Source: Amoebophrya sp. A120
Lineage: Eukaryota > Sar > Dinophyceae > Syndiniales > Amoebophryaceae
Direction: 5' to 3'
Assembly (NCBI GenBank): GCA_905178155.1
Contig: CAJINV010000007.1
Span: 1,581,341-1,645,340, forward strand
DNA length: 64,000 nt
Shown here: in pieces, positions 1 through 12,209 of the stretch
Layout of the letters: each line of letters starts with the position of its first letter
Position numbering within the stretch: the stretch's first letter is position 1
Notes under the pieces: model-generated
What the model was told of the DNA's origin: nothing
Databases searched by the model: none
What the model saw: only the letters and a program-made list of their open reading frames with translations
Made by a program: the position numbers and the translations under genes

Positions 1-3000
1 GTTTTTTGACGAGGAAGATGTAGCCGCGAGTGACCTTCTTTTCGAGGAAGAAGTTGTAGAAACTGGTTTTACGAGAAATCCGCTTTACCCGACGAGCAAG
101 GAAGCAGTTTCGCAGAGTCTGCAACAACCACTGCTCTCGCTATCAAAGCCGTACGACGCGGGAAGGATTTTTGAAGATGTCGCGAGCAAAAGATCGATGG
201 TGCAAGGTGAACAGGAGCCACGACCAGAAGGTGTACCACATGAAATATTAAGACCACGAGGAGCTGGACGATCAATAGCCGCTCCTTCTTCAGTAGCACC
301 AGCAGCTGCTCAGGGGGAGCTGCCGGGCATCATGAGTAGTACAACTAACACATCTTCAGACCAACTTGTGCTTGTTCCTACTTTCGCAGGAGAGCACCGA
401 CCTGGTCTGAGTAGAGACCCGCGAGTACGAGGGTCTGGCGAAGTAGTCGATCGCGACACGACGACCAGGGACAGGATTTTTATAGACCCGAGCAGGAACA
501 CGAACAACTACAACAAGAACAAATGGGCCACCAGCACCTCCTCCTGCTCCTCCGAGGGAGCTCCTGCAGAAGCAGAGCCCCCGCTTGTTCCGAATGAAGA
601 TCGGAACATCAGGAACAGCTTTGGAGATCGTGACCACGACACGACCCTGCGGTCTACTTCCTCCTCACTCGTGTTGCAGCGCGGGCCGTCGTTATCGTCG
701 TCTCGATTGACTGACCCGGTGGTCGTCGGAGAAAATGACATGATGAGCAGTGCTGTCACTGTAGTGGTCGAGAACAATAGCGAAGATGGCCTGTTTACAG
801 CACCAGAACCCACCTCCGCAACGGGTGGACCGCCGCGCAGGAGCACGACAGTAAAAAACCTCACACATGATCGTGATTCAAAGCAAAATCTAAATCGGGA
901 AATCAACAAAATCCCTTCACACGAGTCGTCCAGTAGCAGCGGCTTTCACACGGCAGAAGAGTTCTTCTCCGAAGATCAGATATTCGTAAACGGCACGGCG
1001 GGAAGAGTTGTTGTCGTTGGGGCCTCGTTATGAATTGCAAAAGTACTATCGCACACGTACTAATCGCAGTCATGCAACAAGACAAGTTTCTTTTCCAAGC
1101 TAGATCAGCATGAGAAATTGCATTTGTCATGTTGAGCTAATTTGTATTGCAATACTACGAGCACGATACTTTTGCATTGCATGCTTGTCCTCCTCCTCGG
1201 GATCATCCTCCAGCGCGCCAGACTACAGTTTCCTACCGTCCCTGCGCAGCGAGGGAAGTGCTGTAGCAGGGGCGGTGACGACTTCGGCTACGATGAGCGC
1301 TCAACGAGTTGTACTACAACAACCCGAGGGGGAAACGACCAGCGGGGGTGACATATTAGAAGTAGCGGCGGAGAACGTCGTAGAGCTGCATCCAGACGAC
1401 GGCGAGAATGATGTTGATATTCGAGAGCAAGAAACGCAGAATCGTCAAGAACAAGACATTCTTGGCGATGAAACGATCGGAAAAAATCACACAGTGAAAC
1501 AACAATTAATGCTACCTCGAGATCATGGACAGGAAGGTAATCATCGTGAGAAGAGGACCATTGCACCGTTGGGTCTTGTTTCAGGACCTGCTACCGCATC
1601 ACCATCTTTGCTAGGTGACGATGTTGACGACCAGGAGGAGTTATTTTCCGCCAGGCAAGAAATAAACTATAACCAGCACACAACCGCAGAACCTTCTCTC
1701 GTCGACGACGTCCCACCCAACAGAACCGCACTGCCTTTACTTTCGCACCGATCGCCGAGAGAAGCCGCGGGAGCCATCAGGAAGATCGCAGACACTCACG
1801 ACGAAGTAGAGCAGCACGAAGATCATGTGGGCGGGGAGCAGTTGTACCGGCGCCGGAACCTGCATAAAAATCCCTCGTCGTCTCGAGGCAGGACGAGCGA
1901 CAACAACCTCCTGACAGCACGACCAGACCGCATCATCCTAACCGTGGACCAACTCGAGCAGCTCGTGCTGTTTCCCCGCTCCCTATTAGAGTGCACAACT
2001 ACTACAACTCTCTCGCCCCCTCATTCGTATCTATAATGGTAGGCGGGTGTTGTTGAAGAACAGCTCCTATACAGACGCCGGCACATCGACATCGACATCA
2101 ACACGTGGAGCCTGTGCATGACATTTGCATGCGGCGAATGCGATACTACTTATTTGCGGTTCTGGACTTTGTCACGCAATAAACAGTGCCGCAAGGAGGT
2201 AAGTAGCAGCTGGATTCCTGGGTTTTGCATGAGGACGATGAATGAGGCGGAGAGGCGGGGGATTTGTGTACTGTCATACTTTATCGAGATTCACGCAAAG
2301 AAGGACATTGTCAATTGGCGGGTGGTCCTCTCTTGGTTCCCGGAGCCCGACCTGCACCAGAGAAACAAAACGTACGTATCAAATGTAAAAATGTCTGGGT
2401 CTGGAAGAATGCAAGTTTGTCATGCTTGTCTGGCATGACTCATAAATCTGTAATGCATGAGCAGGAAAGAAATGGCCTCTTGCCTGTCATGCAAAAACGC
2501 AGTTTGTCATGCGGAAAACGAAGCACAGTAGTAGTTGAAAAATTTGTCATGCTTGGCTGCGTATTGCAGTCCGCCCACCAGTCACATTTTAGCATCACAA
2601 GTTTCCAGACCCAGACATTTTTACATTTGGTAGTACGCAACGTTAGACGATCTCGCGCAGGAGAAAAAAATCCTGGACCTCCGTACCGAAGCCGGCTCCG
2701 TGGAACTGTCTGCGCGGAAACGCAGGAGATTTCTGGATCGGGATCATGTTGTTGATGGTAGCGATCATTTTAGAAACAGCACAGTACGAACCGGGAACAA
2801 AATGTTGAGGCCACGAGGACCCCTTTTCGGCGCTGGGGGCCGCGGGGGCGCGCATGATTTTTCACCCGTGTCGCCACAGTCGGGTGGCAGCTATTCGGAC
2901 TCGACTTCGCCCGACGTCGCTCTTGCTGGCCCAAGCAATTATCCGGAAGATGACTTTCGGGCTTTTTTTGAGCGGGACGCCCGTGCGCCGCCCAGTCCGA

Positions 3001-3372
3001 TTTTTCTCCAAATGCGGGGCGAGCGAACCTTCCGGGGCGGGCATACCGTATAAAAAAACTGAAGTCTCAGTTTGAGTTTCAAAACTTTGCAGTCTTTACA
3101 AGTTCCCTCAGCATGACTACGCCCAAAATCTGTGATGCGTCAGATGCAAGAGAAAAAACTTATCAAGTTGAAGTTCCCTTTTCTTGCATGACGATCATGA
3201 CAAATAGATAGCACTGTCTCAAGCTCAAGGAAGTTCCGCATTACATACTTACAAGTTGAGACTGAGACAGTTTTTTCTCGCGATAGGGCAGGGTGCAGCT
3301 TTACTGGCGACGAACACGCGGGACTTGATTCCTATGGGACTCTCAATCAAATGTGAAACTGATCGCTCTTAG
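1..3372 (+). CDS. Low-complexity protein, 5' end outside window
   Basis: The frame is open from base 2, so the gene starts upstream. Exons fitting one frame are 2-1028, 1189-1964, 2043-2376, 2638-3043 and 3291-3372 (TAG), giving 874 visible codons. Three gaps are introners (1029-1183, 2377-2632, 3044-3285) whose removal keeps the frame. The gap 1965-2042 is inferred as a 78-nt GT-AG intron because it removes two in-frame stops (from 2034) and has a pyrimidine tract. A GTAAGT at 2199 with an AG at 2360 could be a further, optional 162-nt phase-0 intron. The product is rich in Ser, Thr, Glu, Asp and Arg, with a basic ARKRRRF stretch near 2710. No domain is recognised and no function is proposed. 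Existence of the gene is well supported; internal boundaries at 1965 and 2199 are not certain. Confidence 0.75.
1029..1183 (+). mobile_element. Introner, TGCAAAAGTATCG family
   Basis: 155 bp. The left arm TATGAATTGCAAAAGTA matches the inverse of the right arm ending TACTTTTGCATTGCATG. Flanking target copies are ctcgt (1024-1028) and cttgt (1184-1188). Removal of the element plus one copy joins TCG-T to CC-TCC in frame (serine run). Confidence 0.8.
2377..2632 (+). mobile_element. Introner, ATGTCTGGGTCTGGAA family
   Basis: 256 bp. The arms read TATCAAATGTAAAAATGTCT and its inverse, and continue through the GGGTCTGGAA block. The target copies gtacg at 2372-2376 and 2633-2637 are identical. Exact removal gives an in-frame ...KTY/ATLDDL... 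junction. The interior carries several GCATGACAA-like words shared by most introners here. Confidence 0.85.
3044..3285 (+). mobile_element. Introner, AAAAAACTG family
   Basis: 242 bp. The left arm TACCGTATAAAAAAACTG pairs with the inverse of the right arm ...CAGTTTTTTCTCGCGATA, and both continue into GTCTCAG-type sequence. The target gggca is identical on both sides (3039-3043, 3286-3290). Exact removal extends the upstream frame to the TAG at 3370-3372. Confidence 0.85.
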
Positions 3373-3602
3373 TACGTGATTTGGCATGCCGTAGCATTAT
3401 CACCCTTCGACGATCACGATCATGCTGCTTCGCATGACCGTCATGTCGCGCCGCACTAAAAAGAATTGAAATTATCTGTTTCAAATGTGGAAAATAAAAG
3501 CACGACGCTCATGCGCAAGCTCTTTTGCTACTCTTCTTGCACTTATGGTAAATACGCAAGCTCCACCAGCATCACCATCACGTAGCTACAAGTGGGACGA
3601 GA

Positions 3603-6600
3603 ATGAGTGTAACTACGTTTGAGAGTCTGATACTTCCCGACGGCGACCGTTCGAGTACGACATCTAGTAGTGCCGCGTTTTTAAACAACAAGACATCTCG
3701 AGAGCAGCAGCAGTACAACTTCAAGAAGCTGCAGTTAGAGCAGCATGCATCCACCTCCAATCGCAACCTGGAGGAGGACTCCGCCGGTTCGGTCCATCAT
3801 GAAGGCGGAACATCGCGGACCATGCGGTTTCGCAGGACAAGCAATCCGAGGAATCTGGCCTGGTGGTCCGGCTCCTCAAGCGCGAGCAACATGGGAGGTG
3901 CAACAGCACAACAGCAGCTTCCAAGAAATTACAGCAACCCCGCGGCACAACGACAACAGTCGCGGAACAAAAACCTCGCAGAGTACGCCCTGGATGAGCG
4001 CACGCTTTCCCGGATGACAGTTATGCATCCGAAAAAGTATCGTATTTTTCGTATAAAGAGTAGGTATAAGAATAGCAAGAGGTCGCATTTATCATTCGCA
4101 TTCCGTATTGCTTATGTACTTGATCTGGAAGCTAAGTTGTTTTTACGAGTACTGCTGAGCAGACGAGTACCACGGTTTATTTCTTCTTGGTTTGTCGTGC
4201 AATGCAAAATTTAAACTACTGCGAGAACTAGAAGTACGAGTGTACGATGCTTTCGCACGGGATGACGGTGAACGCACTCCAGTCCGACATTTTCGTTAAC
4301 AACCGTGGCGAGGCAACGCGAAGAAGCCGGCGACGGCCCGCAAGTGCCGTCCGTGGCAAGGCCGCGCCACCGGGTGCAGTTTTCCACAGCAGGAGTTATG
4401 CGACGTCCACCGCGGATGAAAGGAGTGGAGCGGGGTTTTTCTACGGCTCGTCGGCGACGAGTTCCAGGTCGAGTAGTCGCGAGATTTTTTCCCAACAACA
4501 GCACAACTCCTTCTACTCGACAGAGATACTACAACGTCAACCACAGCAGGCCCTTGATCGTGTGCGTCGTGGCGGGGGCACAGGAGGAGTGGTCAGCACT
4601 AGTTCAATACCGAAGATATTTTTACCCGGCCAGCACGGTGGACGAACAAGATCTCGCGGCCCGCCGAGCGTCGGGACGAGCAGGTCCGAGCAGTCGACCG
4701 TGGTGATTGCGCAGCCCGGGGTCCTGGGTGGTGGTTTCTTGCAACAGGGGCGACAAGAGGTGGAAAACGACGAGGAAGATCTTTCTTTGTCAAAAAGAAG
4801 ATTTAGCTTCCCGGGGAGTCTGTTTGGGGCCGCGACGAGTTCGGGATTGCTCAACAATTCCAGTCGGTGGTCGCGCTCGCAAAGCCCGGCTGCCTCGGAT
4901 GAAAGACGGGTGATCAATGACGAGAATGACTATGAGCGTTTGAAGATGCGTGTGGTGAACAACAGCCGTAGCCCGTCTCCGCCCTCTTCGCCTCCACCTG
5001 ATGATGTTATCGCAGAAAAAGATCCGATGACGTTTTCTCACCCCGAAGTAAAACATCAAGATGTTGGCGCCCCCGCAGCACCAAGTAGAACCTCCGGGCA
5101 AGAACCGCTGCAATTACACCAGACTTCAGGCACGATTCCGGGGGGTTCGGAAAATCCTGGTACTACGACCACCGTGTTTTCAGACGACGAGGAAGCGACG
5201 GTAGTAGTCGACGTCGAGCGGATCAAGAGGCAAACACTTGATCGTATACAACGGCCAGTTCCTCCTGCTAGAAGTAGACCGCCCTCGTCGACGCCCACGA
5301 TGAAGCCCTCGAGCTCCTCTATCCTGTGCAAAATAAACGTCCCCACCCCAGCGTCAAGATGGGGATCTCGCAACTCAAATCCAGATGCTTTGCACTCACG
5401 CATGACAAGTCGCAGTCCGACCGTAGTGTAGTGCAGGCTGGAAAGGACTACAGCCGCATTACAAATCCATCTGCTTATCCTGTTTGCAGCATTACAAATT
5501 CCAAATCACCACTGGAGGCGCCTATCATGGGGATGTTGCGCGGCATCACAAATCGTCCTGTCATTGCAAATCTGTGCGACAACTCTGGGGTGGGAACAGT
5601 TTTCCTCAGGATATCCTCTTCGTCTTCCTCATCTTTCTACACCGGGACAGTGGACAAGTTGAAAAGCGTCTTTGGAAGTGGTCGCGGGCAAGACAATGAG
5701 GAAGATGTTGTTGATCCAGAGACGCGGGGCGAGCAAGAAAATATTAAAAGCGCTGTAATTATATCAAGCACGGTAACCCCGGAGTTCACCCTGCGCGGCT
5801 GGAACGGTAGCTGGACAAACATGAGACAGCTCGAGAACGATGAAAGCCTTGAAAGTAGTAGAGGACAGCACATCAGTTCTAGCGCAGCTAGCAGTAGTGC
5901 CAATCTCAATCTTGTTGTTCCAAATTATGCGACGGACCCTTGGAACCTGACGAACGCTTTGTCTAAGGTACGAAACGAGAACGGGGGCGGAGCAAAAGAT
6001 GACGCAGACGAAAGAGACTTGAAGAAAAAAGTAGAAGGACCATACGCAGCAAGTCGTGTAAGTGACCGAACGAGACGGAGAGGTCTTCGGGAAAAGGACA
6101 GCAGCGGTTCTGTCCACTACACACTTGAACACGGCGGCGCTGTTGACTCTAGTACTGCAAAAGGCGATATTAGTGATATTCAACTTGTTCACAGTACTTT
6201 GAAGACCAAGCAGGAGGAACAAGCTGGATTACCAACAAGTGAATCTTCCTTGATGTTCAGAAACCACGATGAAAACAAAGCCCGCACGGCAGGCGATGTC
6301 TATTCTGTCGCAGAAGAACCTCAAGGCGGTCGGGGTTCTTCGAAGATTTTTGCACAAGATAACAATTCTTCATGGGAAGATAAAAGTGTCGCTAATATCA
6401 CCAAGAAGCCGAAGCGCAAGAAGAGGAATTCTTATGAGGACTGGAATTCACAGTTTTACAACTGGTCACCCGCACCTACTACGAGGAGCAGTGCGAATGA
6501 GCAGAAGAACAAGCAAAGAAACACTACAACAATTATCGCAGAAGGCGAGGACAACTACCTAGACCTTCAAGTCAGGAGGCACAGTCACCACAAGTCAGGA

Positions 6601-7855
6601 GGCACAGTTGTCACCACCGGTCGTAGTGCTGGTGCCAATTTCATTCCCACACTGTCGCCGTACACGACAAGAATGTCCAGACGAGAGGAACAACGGCAGT
6701 TGTACAACAATAGCGGCTACCAACATTACCCAAATTCGGTCTACAGCGGGCCGCAGCCGCTCGTGGAGGACGTTCGGGCAAGCCTGCTTTTCGACCAGCG
6801 TGCCCGGATGATCGGGGGGTTCGGGGCCCGCGACGAGTTTGTGACGAAGTTTTTTTACCCAAAGCCGTCACTTTTTGCGAAAAATGGTATTGTGTACAAG
6901 CTCACAGGCGTCCTGGCCCTGCTCCTGGTCGGTCTCTTCAGCTTTGTCACGATCAGGCTCACAAGGGACCGGCAGTTGAAGGCGTTGCGAACCGCATCCG
7001 AAACCGCGCGGCACTACGGGGATCGAACCGACGATGGGCGTATGCACTGCAAAAGAATATACAGTAGTACTTGTAATCGCAGGAGTTGTCACACGACTAA
7101 GAAATACAAATTTACTCAGCATGACAGATGGAATTTGTGATGCTAGAGCAGCTAGTGCTAGTGGTCGAGATACAACTCGGGGACAACTAGCTCTCACTGT
7201 AATGCATCAAAAGTGCAAATATTTACATTTAGAAATACTATGAGCGCGATAGTTTTGCAATGCATAGGGCGGAAGGCGAAGCAAAATCACATCATTCTGG
7301 CGTCGAACCAGTCATTCTTTTTGGAAGCCGCAACGCTGTACCTGGCCGAGTGGGTCACAACTTTGTTGGTCGCGAAGGTGTTTTTGCTCCTGTTAATTGC
7401 GTATCAGCAGCAAAATAAATGTACTTAAATGTCTGGCTCTGGCAACAAGATGCAGATGTTAGCTATGCCGGCTTTGCGTGGCCCATCCCGTTAAGGTCTG
7501 AAGTGCGTGGCATAGCATGCCAAGTTTTGCGAAAGCCCTGTAATGCCTTTTCTGTATGAGAAATAATTATCGTCGAAGGTGGTGGGTAAAGTAAAAGTGA
7601 ACGGCTAGCTTCTCCTACCTGACTCATGCAGATGCATCAGCAGCACACATTTTTGCATGACTGACAGAGAGCATCACAGGTCGACGCTCCTCCAAAAACC
7701 GAGACATATTTGCAATGCATACTGCGCGGATCGTGTTTCCACGCATCGTCGCGTCGACCAATCCAACGCTGGCTGCAACTTCTATGGGGTTCTCAAACGT
7801 TACAGGGAACGCTGTTACATGTTGGATTGTTTGTGATACAAGAACAAGAGCATGA
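3603..7855 (+). CDS. Large Ser-rich protein with two C-terminal membrane segments
   Basis: Exons 3603-4021, 4270-5319, 5619-7040, 7272-7401 and 7727-7855 sum to 3,150 nt, or 1,049 residues plus TGA. All four gaps are introners and all phases fit. The start is the ATG at 3603, the first in the frame. Most of the protein is disordered-looking, rich in Ser, Arg, Gln and Asn with poly-Ser runs. Near the C-terminus there is a hydrophobic segment at about residues 912-935 (YKLTGVLALLLVGLFSFVTI) and another at about 990-1007 (TTLLVAKVFLLLLIA), so a membrane anchor or hairpin is likely. No known domain was seen. The last exon (7727-7855) rests on a target pair with one mismatch and is overlapped by a long antisense ORF, so the C-terminus is the least certain part. 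Confidence 0.75.
4022..4264 (+). mobile_element. Introner, GAAAAAGTATCG family
   Basis: 243 bp. The left arm TATGCATCCGAAAAAGTATC is imperfectly inverse to the right arm ending ACGATGCTTTCGCACGGGATG. Target copies acagt (4017-4021) and acggt (4265-4269) differ by one base. Exact removal joins ...LSRMTV to NALQSD in frame. Confidence 0.75.
5320..5613 (+). mobile_element. Introner, AACGTCCCCACCCCAG family
   Basis: 294 bp. The left end TATCCTGTGCAAAATAAACG and the following CCCCACCCCAG are inverse to the right end CTGGGGTGGGAAC...CAGGATA. The target tcctc is identical at 5315-5319 and 5614-5618. Exact removal continues a serine run in frame. Confidence 0.85.
7041..7266 (+). mobile_element. Introner, TGCAAAAGTATCG family
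   Basis: 226 bp. The arms start TATGCACTGCAAAAG (left) and TATGCATTGCAAAAC (right, inverted). The target gggcg is identical at 7036-7040 and 7267-7271. Exact removal gives an in-frame ...TDDGR/KAKQNH junction. Confidence 0.85.
7402..7721 (+). mobile_element. Introner, degenerate ATGTCTGG family
   Basis: 320 bp. The left end TATCAGCAGCAAAATAAATG, followed by ATGTCTGGCTCTGG, is a diverged form of the ATGTCTGGGTCTGG arm. The inverted right end reads TATGCATTGCAAATATGTCT. Target copies ttgcg (7397-7401) and ctgcg (7722-7726) differ by one base. Exact removal adds a 42-codon exon ending at 7855. Confidence 0.6.
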
Positions 7856-9311
7856 GCAATAAAAGGAAAAGCGAAAGGGGGGAACTTCCGCTGCCTGCAT
7901 GTGCATGTAAGTATTACAAAGCTGGAACAAGAACGGATTCGAGAGCTACTTGTCATGCGAAGTAGCTCGACCGTGTGGACGTGGACGTTCTTGATAGTAA
8001 TACTGCGCGACAAATCATGTAACAGCAACCAGCGCAGCGCACGTTTGCGAGTTCCATAACCTCGTACGCAAGAATACCCAATTTGGATCTCGTCTTGGTA
8101 CTCGTGTGCCTCGGCATTGTCTTTTACTGAAGGAAGCAGCGCCTTGTGCCACGCCGTGCAGGACGAGAAGTGATGCCCCACCAGGTTTCGAATCGAAGTA
8201 AGTCAGTACTTAGGCTTAGCTGAGAAAACTTTTCGTCAACAACTACAACAAGCTTTCAATTTTCTACGATGCCTTATTTTGCGTGCCACACTTTTTGTAT
8301 GTTGCGTATTCAAATACAAATGAATCAGCCGAGCTGTACCTCACCGTGACTCTGACGGCCCGCCACATGAAGAACAAATGAAACTACAAACAGAGGACTC
8401 GTACTAGTTCAGAAGCTTGTACATTCTAACCAAATGCAAGCTTGCTGTTCTGAAGACGTTGCACCATGCAAAAATGTGTTTTTCCGGGCGAAGAGGAAGT
8501 CTTCTGGGTCGTTGTAGTTACTACTGATCGTCCAGTAGTTCGCCACCGGCGCCCAGTCCGAAGCGTAGGTGGTAAAAATGATAATAGATGGCACGACTTT
8601 TGTCTTACGAGGTCGGAAAGAACTACAGCTTCTCCTCCGGGTGAGCGTGTGGCACATGAAATATTTTCGAGTTGTATAGGGTTATTCGTATAAATAATTC
8701 CTTCTCCTTGATCTCGTCTGTCATTGCGTGGCGGGCATTCTTTCATCGTACGTGGTGTCTCATCGTCAGTATAAATCGTGAGAGTCGGAAATAACGCACT
8801 TTCCGTCCAAAGCATTCCTGGTGCTGCAGCATATGTTTGGTGTTTGGAAGTAGCTAGAAGAGTGGAACTTATTTCCTTAGTCGTCCTCTCCTTAGTGTTA
8901 GTCGTCCTCATCGTCGCCGCTGCAACGTCGAAGCTCCCCTGCCAGTCGTCCTCATCGTTCAATCGTTCACCTAAAGTTAGTTCTGTCGTCACAGTAGTCA
9001 GCTCTGCCCCTACTTGCAATCGCTTTCCAGCGTTGGACCTGCCTCATAATATCGTTGAGTGTGATCCTGACTTTCTGCTAAAAATGCACAGGGATAAATC
9101 TTCGCTATCGCATTTTTTCGCGCTCAACCGGTTTGAGAAAAAAAGCAATTAGCTGGGGAAAGCTACTACTTCAAACACAACTCTCACACAGTCACATCCT
9201 GCACAAAAACATCGGAGCTTTTGCTCGTAAGAAGTGTAGTAGGGACTTAAAAGTAAGAAACAGGAAGAAAAGTAGAAAACCTGCTTTCAACGAACAAAAA
9301 TCTTCAAGATC
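7856..9311. other. Intergenic region, no supported gene
   Basis: Open frames occur on both strands: plus 8778-9152 with a hydrophobic stretch, minus 8426-9019, minus 7624-8181. The first two open only at non-ATG codons and none has a recognisable domain. I see nothing else in this stretch. Confidence 0.4.
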
Positions 9312-9879
9312 ATGGCTATGAAGATGCAGAAGGTCGCGATCGTCGCTGTCGCCGCTCTCAACCCCCTGGGCGGGGGGGGGGGGCGCTTTCGGCGCGAAGA
9401 TGAAGAAGAAAGAAGAATCCTCGACCGCGTCGCATGTCTGGCAGGGAAATGAAGTCAGCGGGAGCCTCGTGCAGATGAAGGCAACTCCTATCGAGCTGGG
9501 GGAAGATTTCCTCGGCGATAGTGTCGTTTCCCTGGCTTCCCTCCCGCATCTCGCCGCCGGCGAAGCAAGCGGGATCGCAAGGACATTCGGCGCGAAGATG
9601 ACCGGGAAGGGCACGTGTTTCGGAAGGATTCCGAGCCACGAAAGCCCGACAGATGTCAAACAAAACCACTGCGACTGGCTCATGCAGCAGCACATGACAC
9701 CCGACCACGACAACAAGAAGTGGAGCTACAAGTGTCCCGATCTTGTGTCGCAATGCGAAAAGAAGTGCACGGACGACATGATCACCTGCAAGGTTGACAT
9801 GCACCTCGTCGACACGACCTCGAGTCCTCCCGGCCAAGCTAAACTCGCCGTCAATTGCTGCCTGGCAAAGCCCTACTAA
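9312..9879 (+). CDS. Small secreted Cys-containing protein, frame broken at a G run
   Basis: The ATG at 9312 opens a short signal-peptide-like sequence (MAMKMQKVAIVAVAAL) that runs into 12 consecutive G at 9372-9383. The rest of the protein (AFGAKMKKKEESS... to TAA at 9877-9879) is in the next frame. Eleven G would join the two, giving about 188 residues. This may be a sequencing or assembly slip in the homopolymer, or a broken allele. The second half has Cys in the pattern CDW...CPDL...QCEKKC...ITC...NCC, consistent with an extracellular disulfide-bonded protein. No family is recognised. The N-terminus resembles that of the secreted protein at 49294 (MKMMQK start, hydrophobic core). Confidence 0.65.
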
Positions 9880-12209
9880 GTTGTTGCTGATTGATTTTTT
9901 TTTCTTTGAGAAGTAGTTTAGTATCTCACTTTGAAGCTTTTCGAACAAAAACAAATAAGTATGTATTTTTTATTTTTGGGTGAAACTTTGACTTTCTTAT
10001 TCTTTCTAAACATAATCACAACAAAGCGTCTTGCACATCATTCCTCCTTGTCGTTCCCGTTGCAACGAGACTCGAAAAGCTGCAGCTGCGTACTTGTTCC
10101 AGGTAATATTCGTGCCGAGTAAGTAGCTAGAAAGTAGAAAGAGGCAACGTGGCATGTAACGCACCAGGTAACGGACGAACTATACGAAAGCGTTTTTCTT
10201 CTTTTATCTTCAAATATATATACATATATAAGTTACCTCAAGCAAAAATCAAGATCAACCAGCTTCCTACTGTTTTCTTATCGGGTAAGAATTTCAATTT
10301 CACATAGCATATCCTGAGTATAAACCTCCTCACCCCGCCATAGTCAAGATGGGAAATAATGTGCTAGACAAATCGACCAGCTTTGCCTGTTGCGCGTGAC
10401 AGGTCTGGCCTCGTAGTGTGTTCCTGTTAGTCTCAGTCTCGCGAGTTAATCAGCGCCACAGATTTAGCGCATTATGCTGATTCGAGCATGACAAATTCCG
10501 AAAGACGACTAGAAAATCCTTGTTATGGGGCTCCGCATGGCCATGGGAAACATTTTAAGCATGCAGATCTGCGTGACAACTCTTGGGTGGGGACGTTTTT
10601 GCTCAGGATATAGCATCCGCCGTTTCTTTGCACTTATTCTTATTTTGATTTAGAAATAAAAGTAAAAGCATTGCTCGCCAGGCTCAACCCGAACACACAA
10701 ACTCATCACTCTTGTCAGGCGCTAGCCGAAGCATCAAGGAAGGAGATGCGAAGAGACGCACTTGCGTCCCTTTGAAGCCTCCGCGTAGCACCATAAGCAT
10801 AGCCCAGTATCCCAAGTCGACAAAGACGTGAAAAATAAGGGCGTCGACCGTTAATTCCCTTCACATTGTAGCCCAATTCTATTCATAGAGGACTGACGCC
10901 GCACTATTTTCTTTCGGATGGCCACCTGACCAATTTTTACGCGCCATATTTTGCCATCGAACTTGATCCGATAAAGTGTCGCTTCTTACTTTCGCGTACC
11001 CAACCCATACCCACAAAGCAAACACATTTTCAGTAGCCCCCCGAATAAGCAAAAGACTTGCAAAAAGATAAAAAAGGGCGCTTATTCTAAAACTCTATAT
11101 CCTACCGAGTTGAGAAAGAGACGAAAAAAACATAGAACAGCGGCCGGATAGGTATAGCCCCGATCATATATGAGAAAGCTGCACTAGTCGAATTTTCCCC
11201 ATAAGTAAAAGCACAATGGGGTTGATTGAAACTGTCGCTTCTCGGCCCTGGCAGATGAGGCTGTCGCCTCTTGTTTCCAGGCGGAGAACACGACAGTTGC
11301 AGATGAGCAGCCGCACTTTCACATTTTTCATGAAGACAAACTTGCTGCTCAAAGGATACACCGCATGTGCTACTCTACCCAACCCACACCCAGAAAAAAA
11401 AGACAACGGCGAAGGCCTAGCGCTCCTGAAAAGAGCGGCGCTTGCGTTCTTCATGAGCTTCAGGCTCCCCCTCTCGCACCTTATTTGTTCAATGGAGGTG
11501 CGAGCGTGACTCTGACTGCTGTGTTCTATTGTTGCAATCTGGTTGGTGTGTAAATAAGGCGGTGGTCGTGGACGTGGCCAGCACCTGCTGGAGCAGCTTG
11601 CTACACACACAACGAACTGTATGGCTGAACGCATCAGAATATTTGCTTGAGGTCGAGGACGTCTGCGACGTCTCCTCGAGTACGGTCACGGTGAACAAGG
11701 TAGCGAGGAACGTAAGCACCCTGCTGCCTGTCCTTAGCTCGAATATTTATATTGATAGTCACCATGATTCATCGGTAAAAGTGAAATGATCGGTCCAGGT
11801 GTGAGCAATACGATGCGAACGACAGTGAGACGAAGTGTCAAGATCCTTTCATGAAGTCGTGGAACATCTGATCACGAAAAAAGTCTGCAAATATCAAGGA
11901 AGACAGAAATCTCAACTCTGCGAAAGCGAAGCTGTCGCTCTTCATCTCTGATCTACAGGACCCGTTGCCGGAATGGCATTACACGGAGGCTGTGATTTAC
12001 GATCTAGGCTTTTCTGCCGCCGGTTCAGGTTCAGCATCTTTTCTTGACATAGGTAGGATGCGCTCCGGATAAATTGGAATAGGCTGATATATCGTCCGGT
12101 CTTTCTTTAAAGCCACGAAATCAAGCTCCTAATCTGAAAAAGACATGTATTGTATTTGATCGCAGAAAAATAGAAAAATTCTACTCTTAGTACCACCGGC
12201 TAGTATTCA
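9880..12209. other. Intergenic region with one introner-like element
   Basis: This stretch is relatively AT-rich, with poly-T runs near 9895 and 9965. It contains the introner-like element 10310-10610 described separately. Overlapping plus and minus frames at 11164-11789 lack any recognisable protein character. No RNA gene could be identified. Confidence 0.5.
10310..10610 (+). mobile_element. Introner-like element outside a recognisable gene
   Basis: 301 bp. The left end TATCCTGAGTATAAACCTCC, followed by TCACCCC, is inverse to the right end GGGTGGGGACGTTTTTGCTCAGGATA. The target tagca is identical at 10305-10309 and 10611-10615. Flanking sequence is AT-rich and shows no coding frame, so this copy appears to sit in intergenic or untranslated DNA. 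Confidence 0.8.

Noticed and set aside
7624-8181. 185-residue minus-strand ORF
   Set aside because: It runs through an introner end and overlaps an exon supported by a target duplication; no domain.
8180-8205. GGTTTCGAATC resembling a tRNA T-loop
   Set aside because: No acceptor, D or anticodon stem could be formed upstream.
11235-11247. 13-base match to the 5' end of U2 snRNA (TCGCTTCTCGGCC)
   Set aside because: The following bases do not match U2; no branch-pairing region or Sm site in register.
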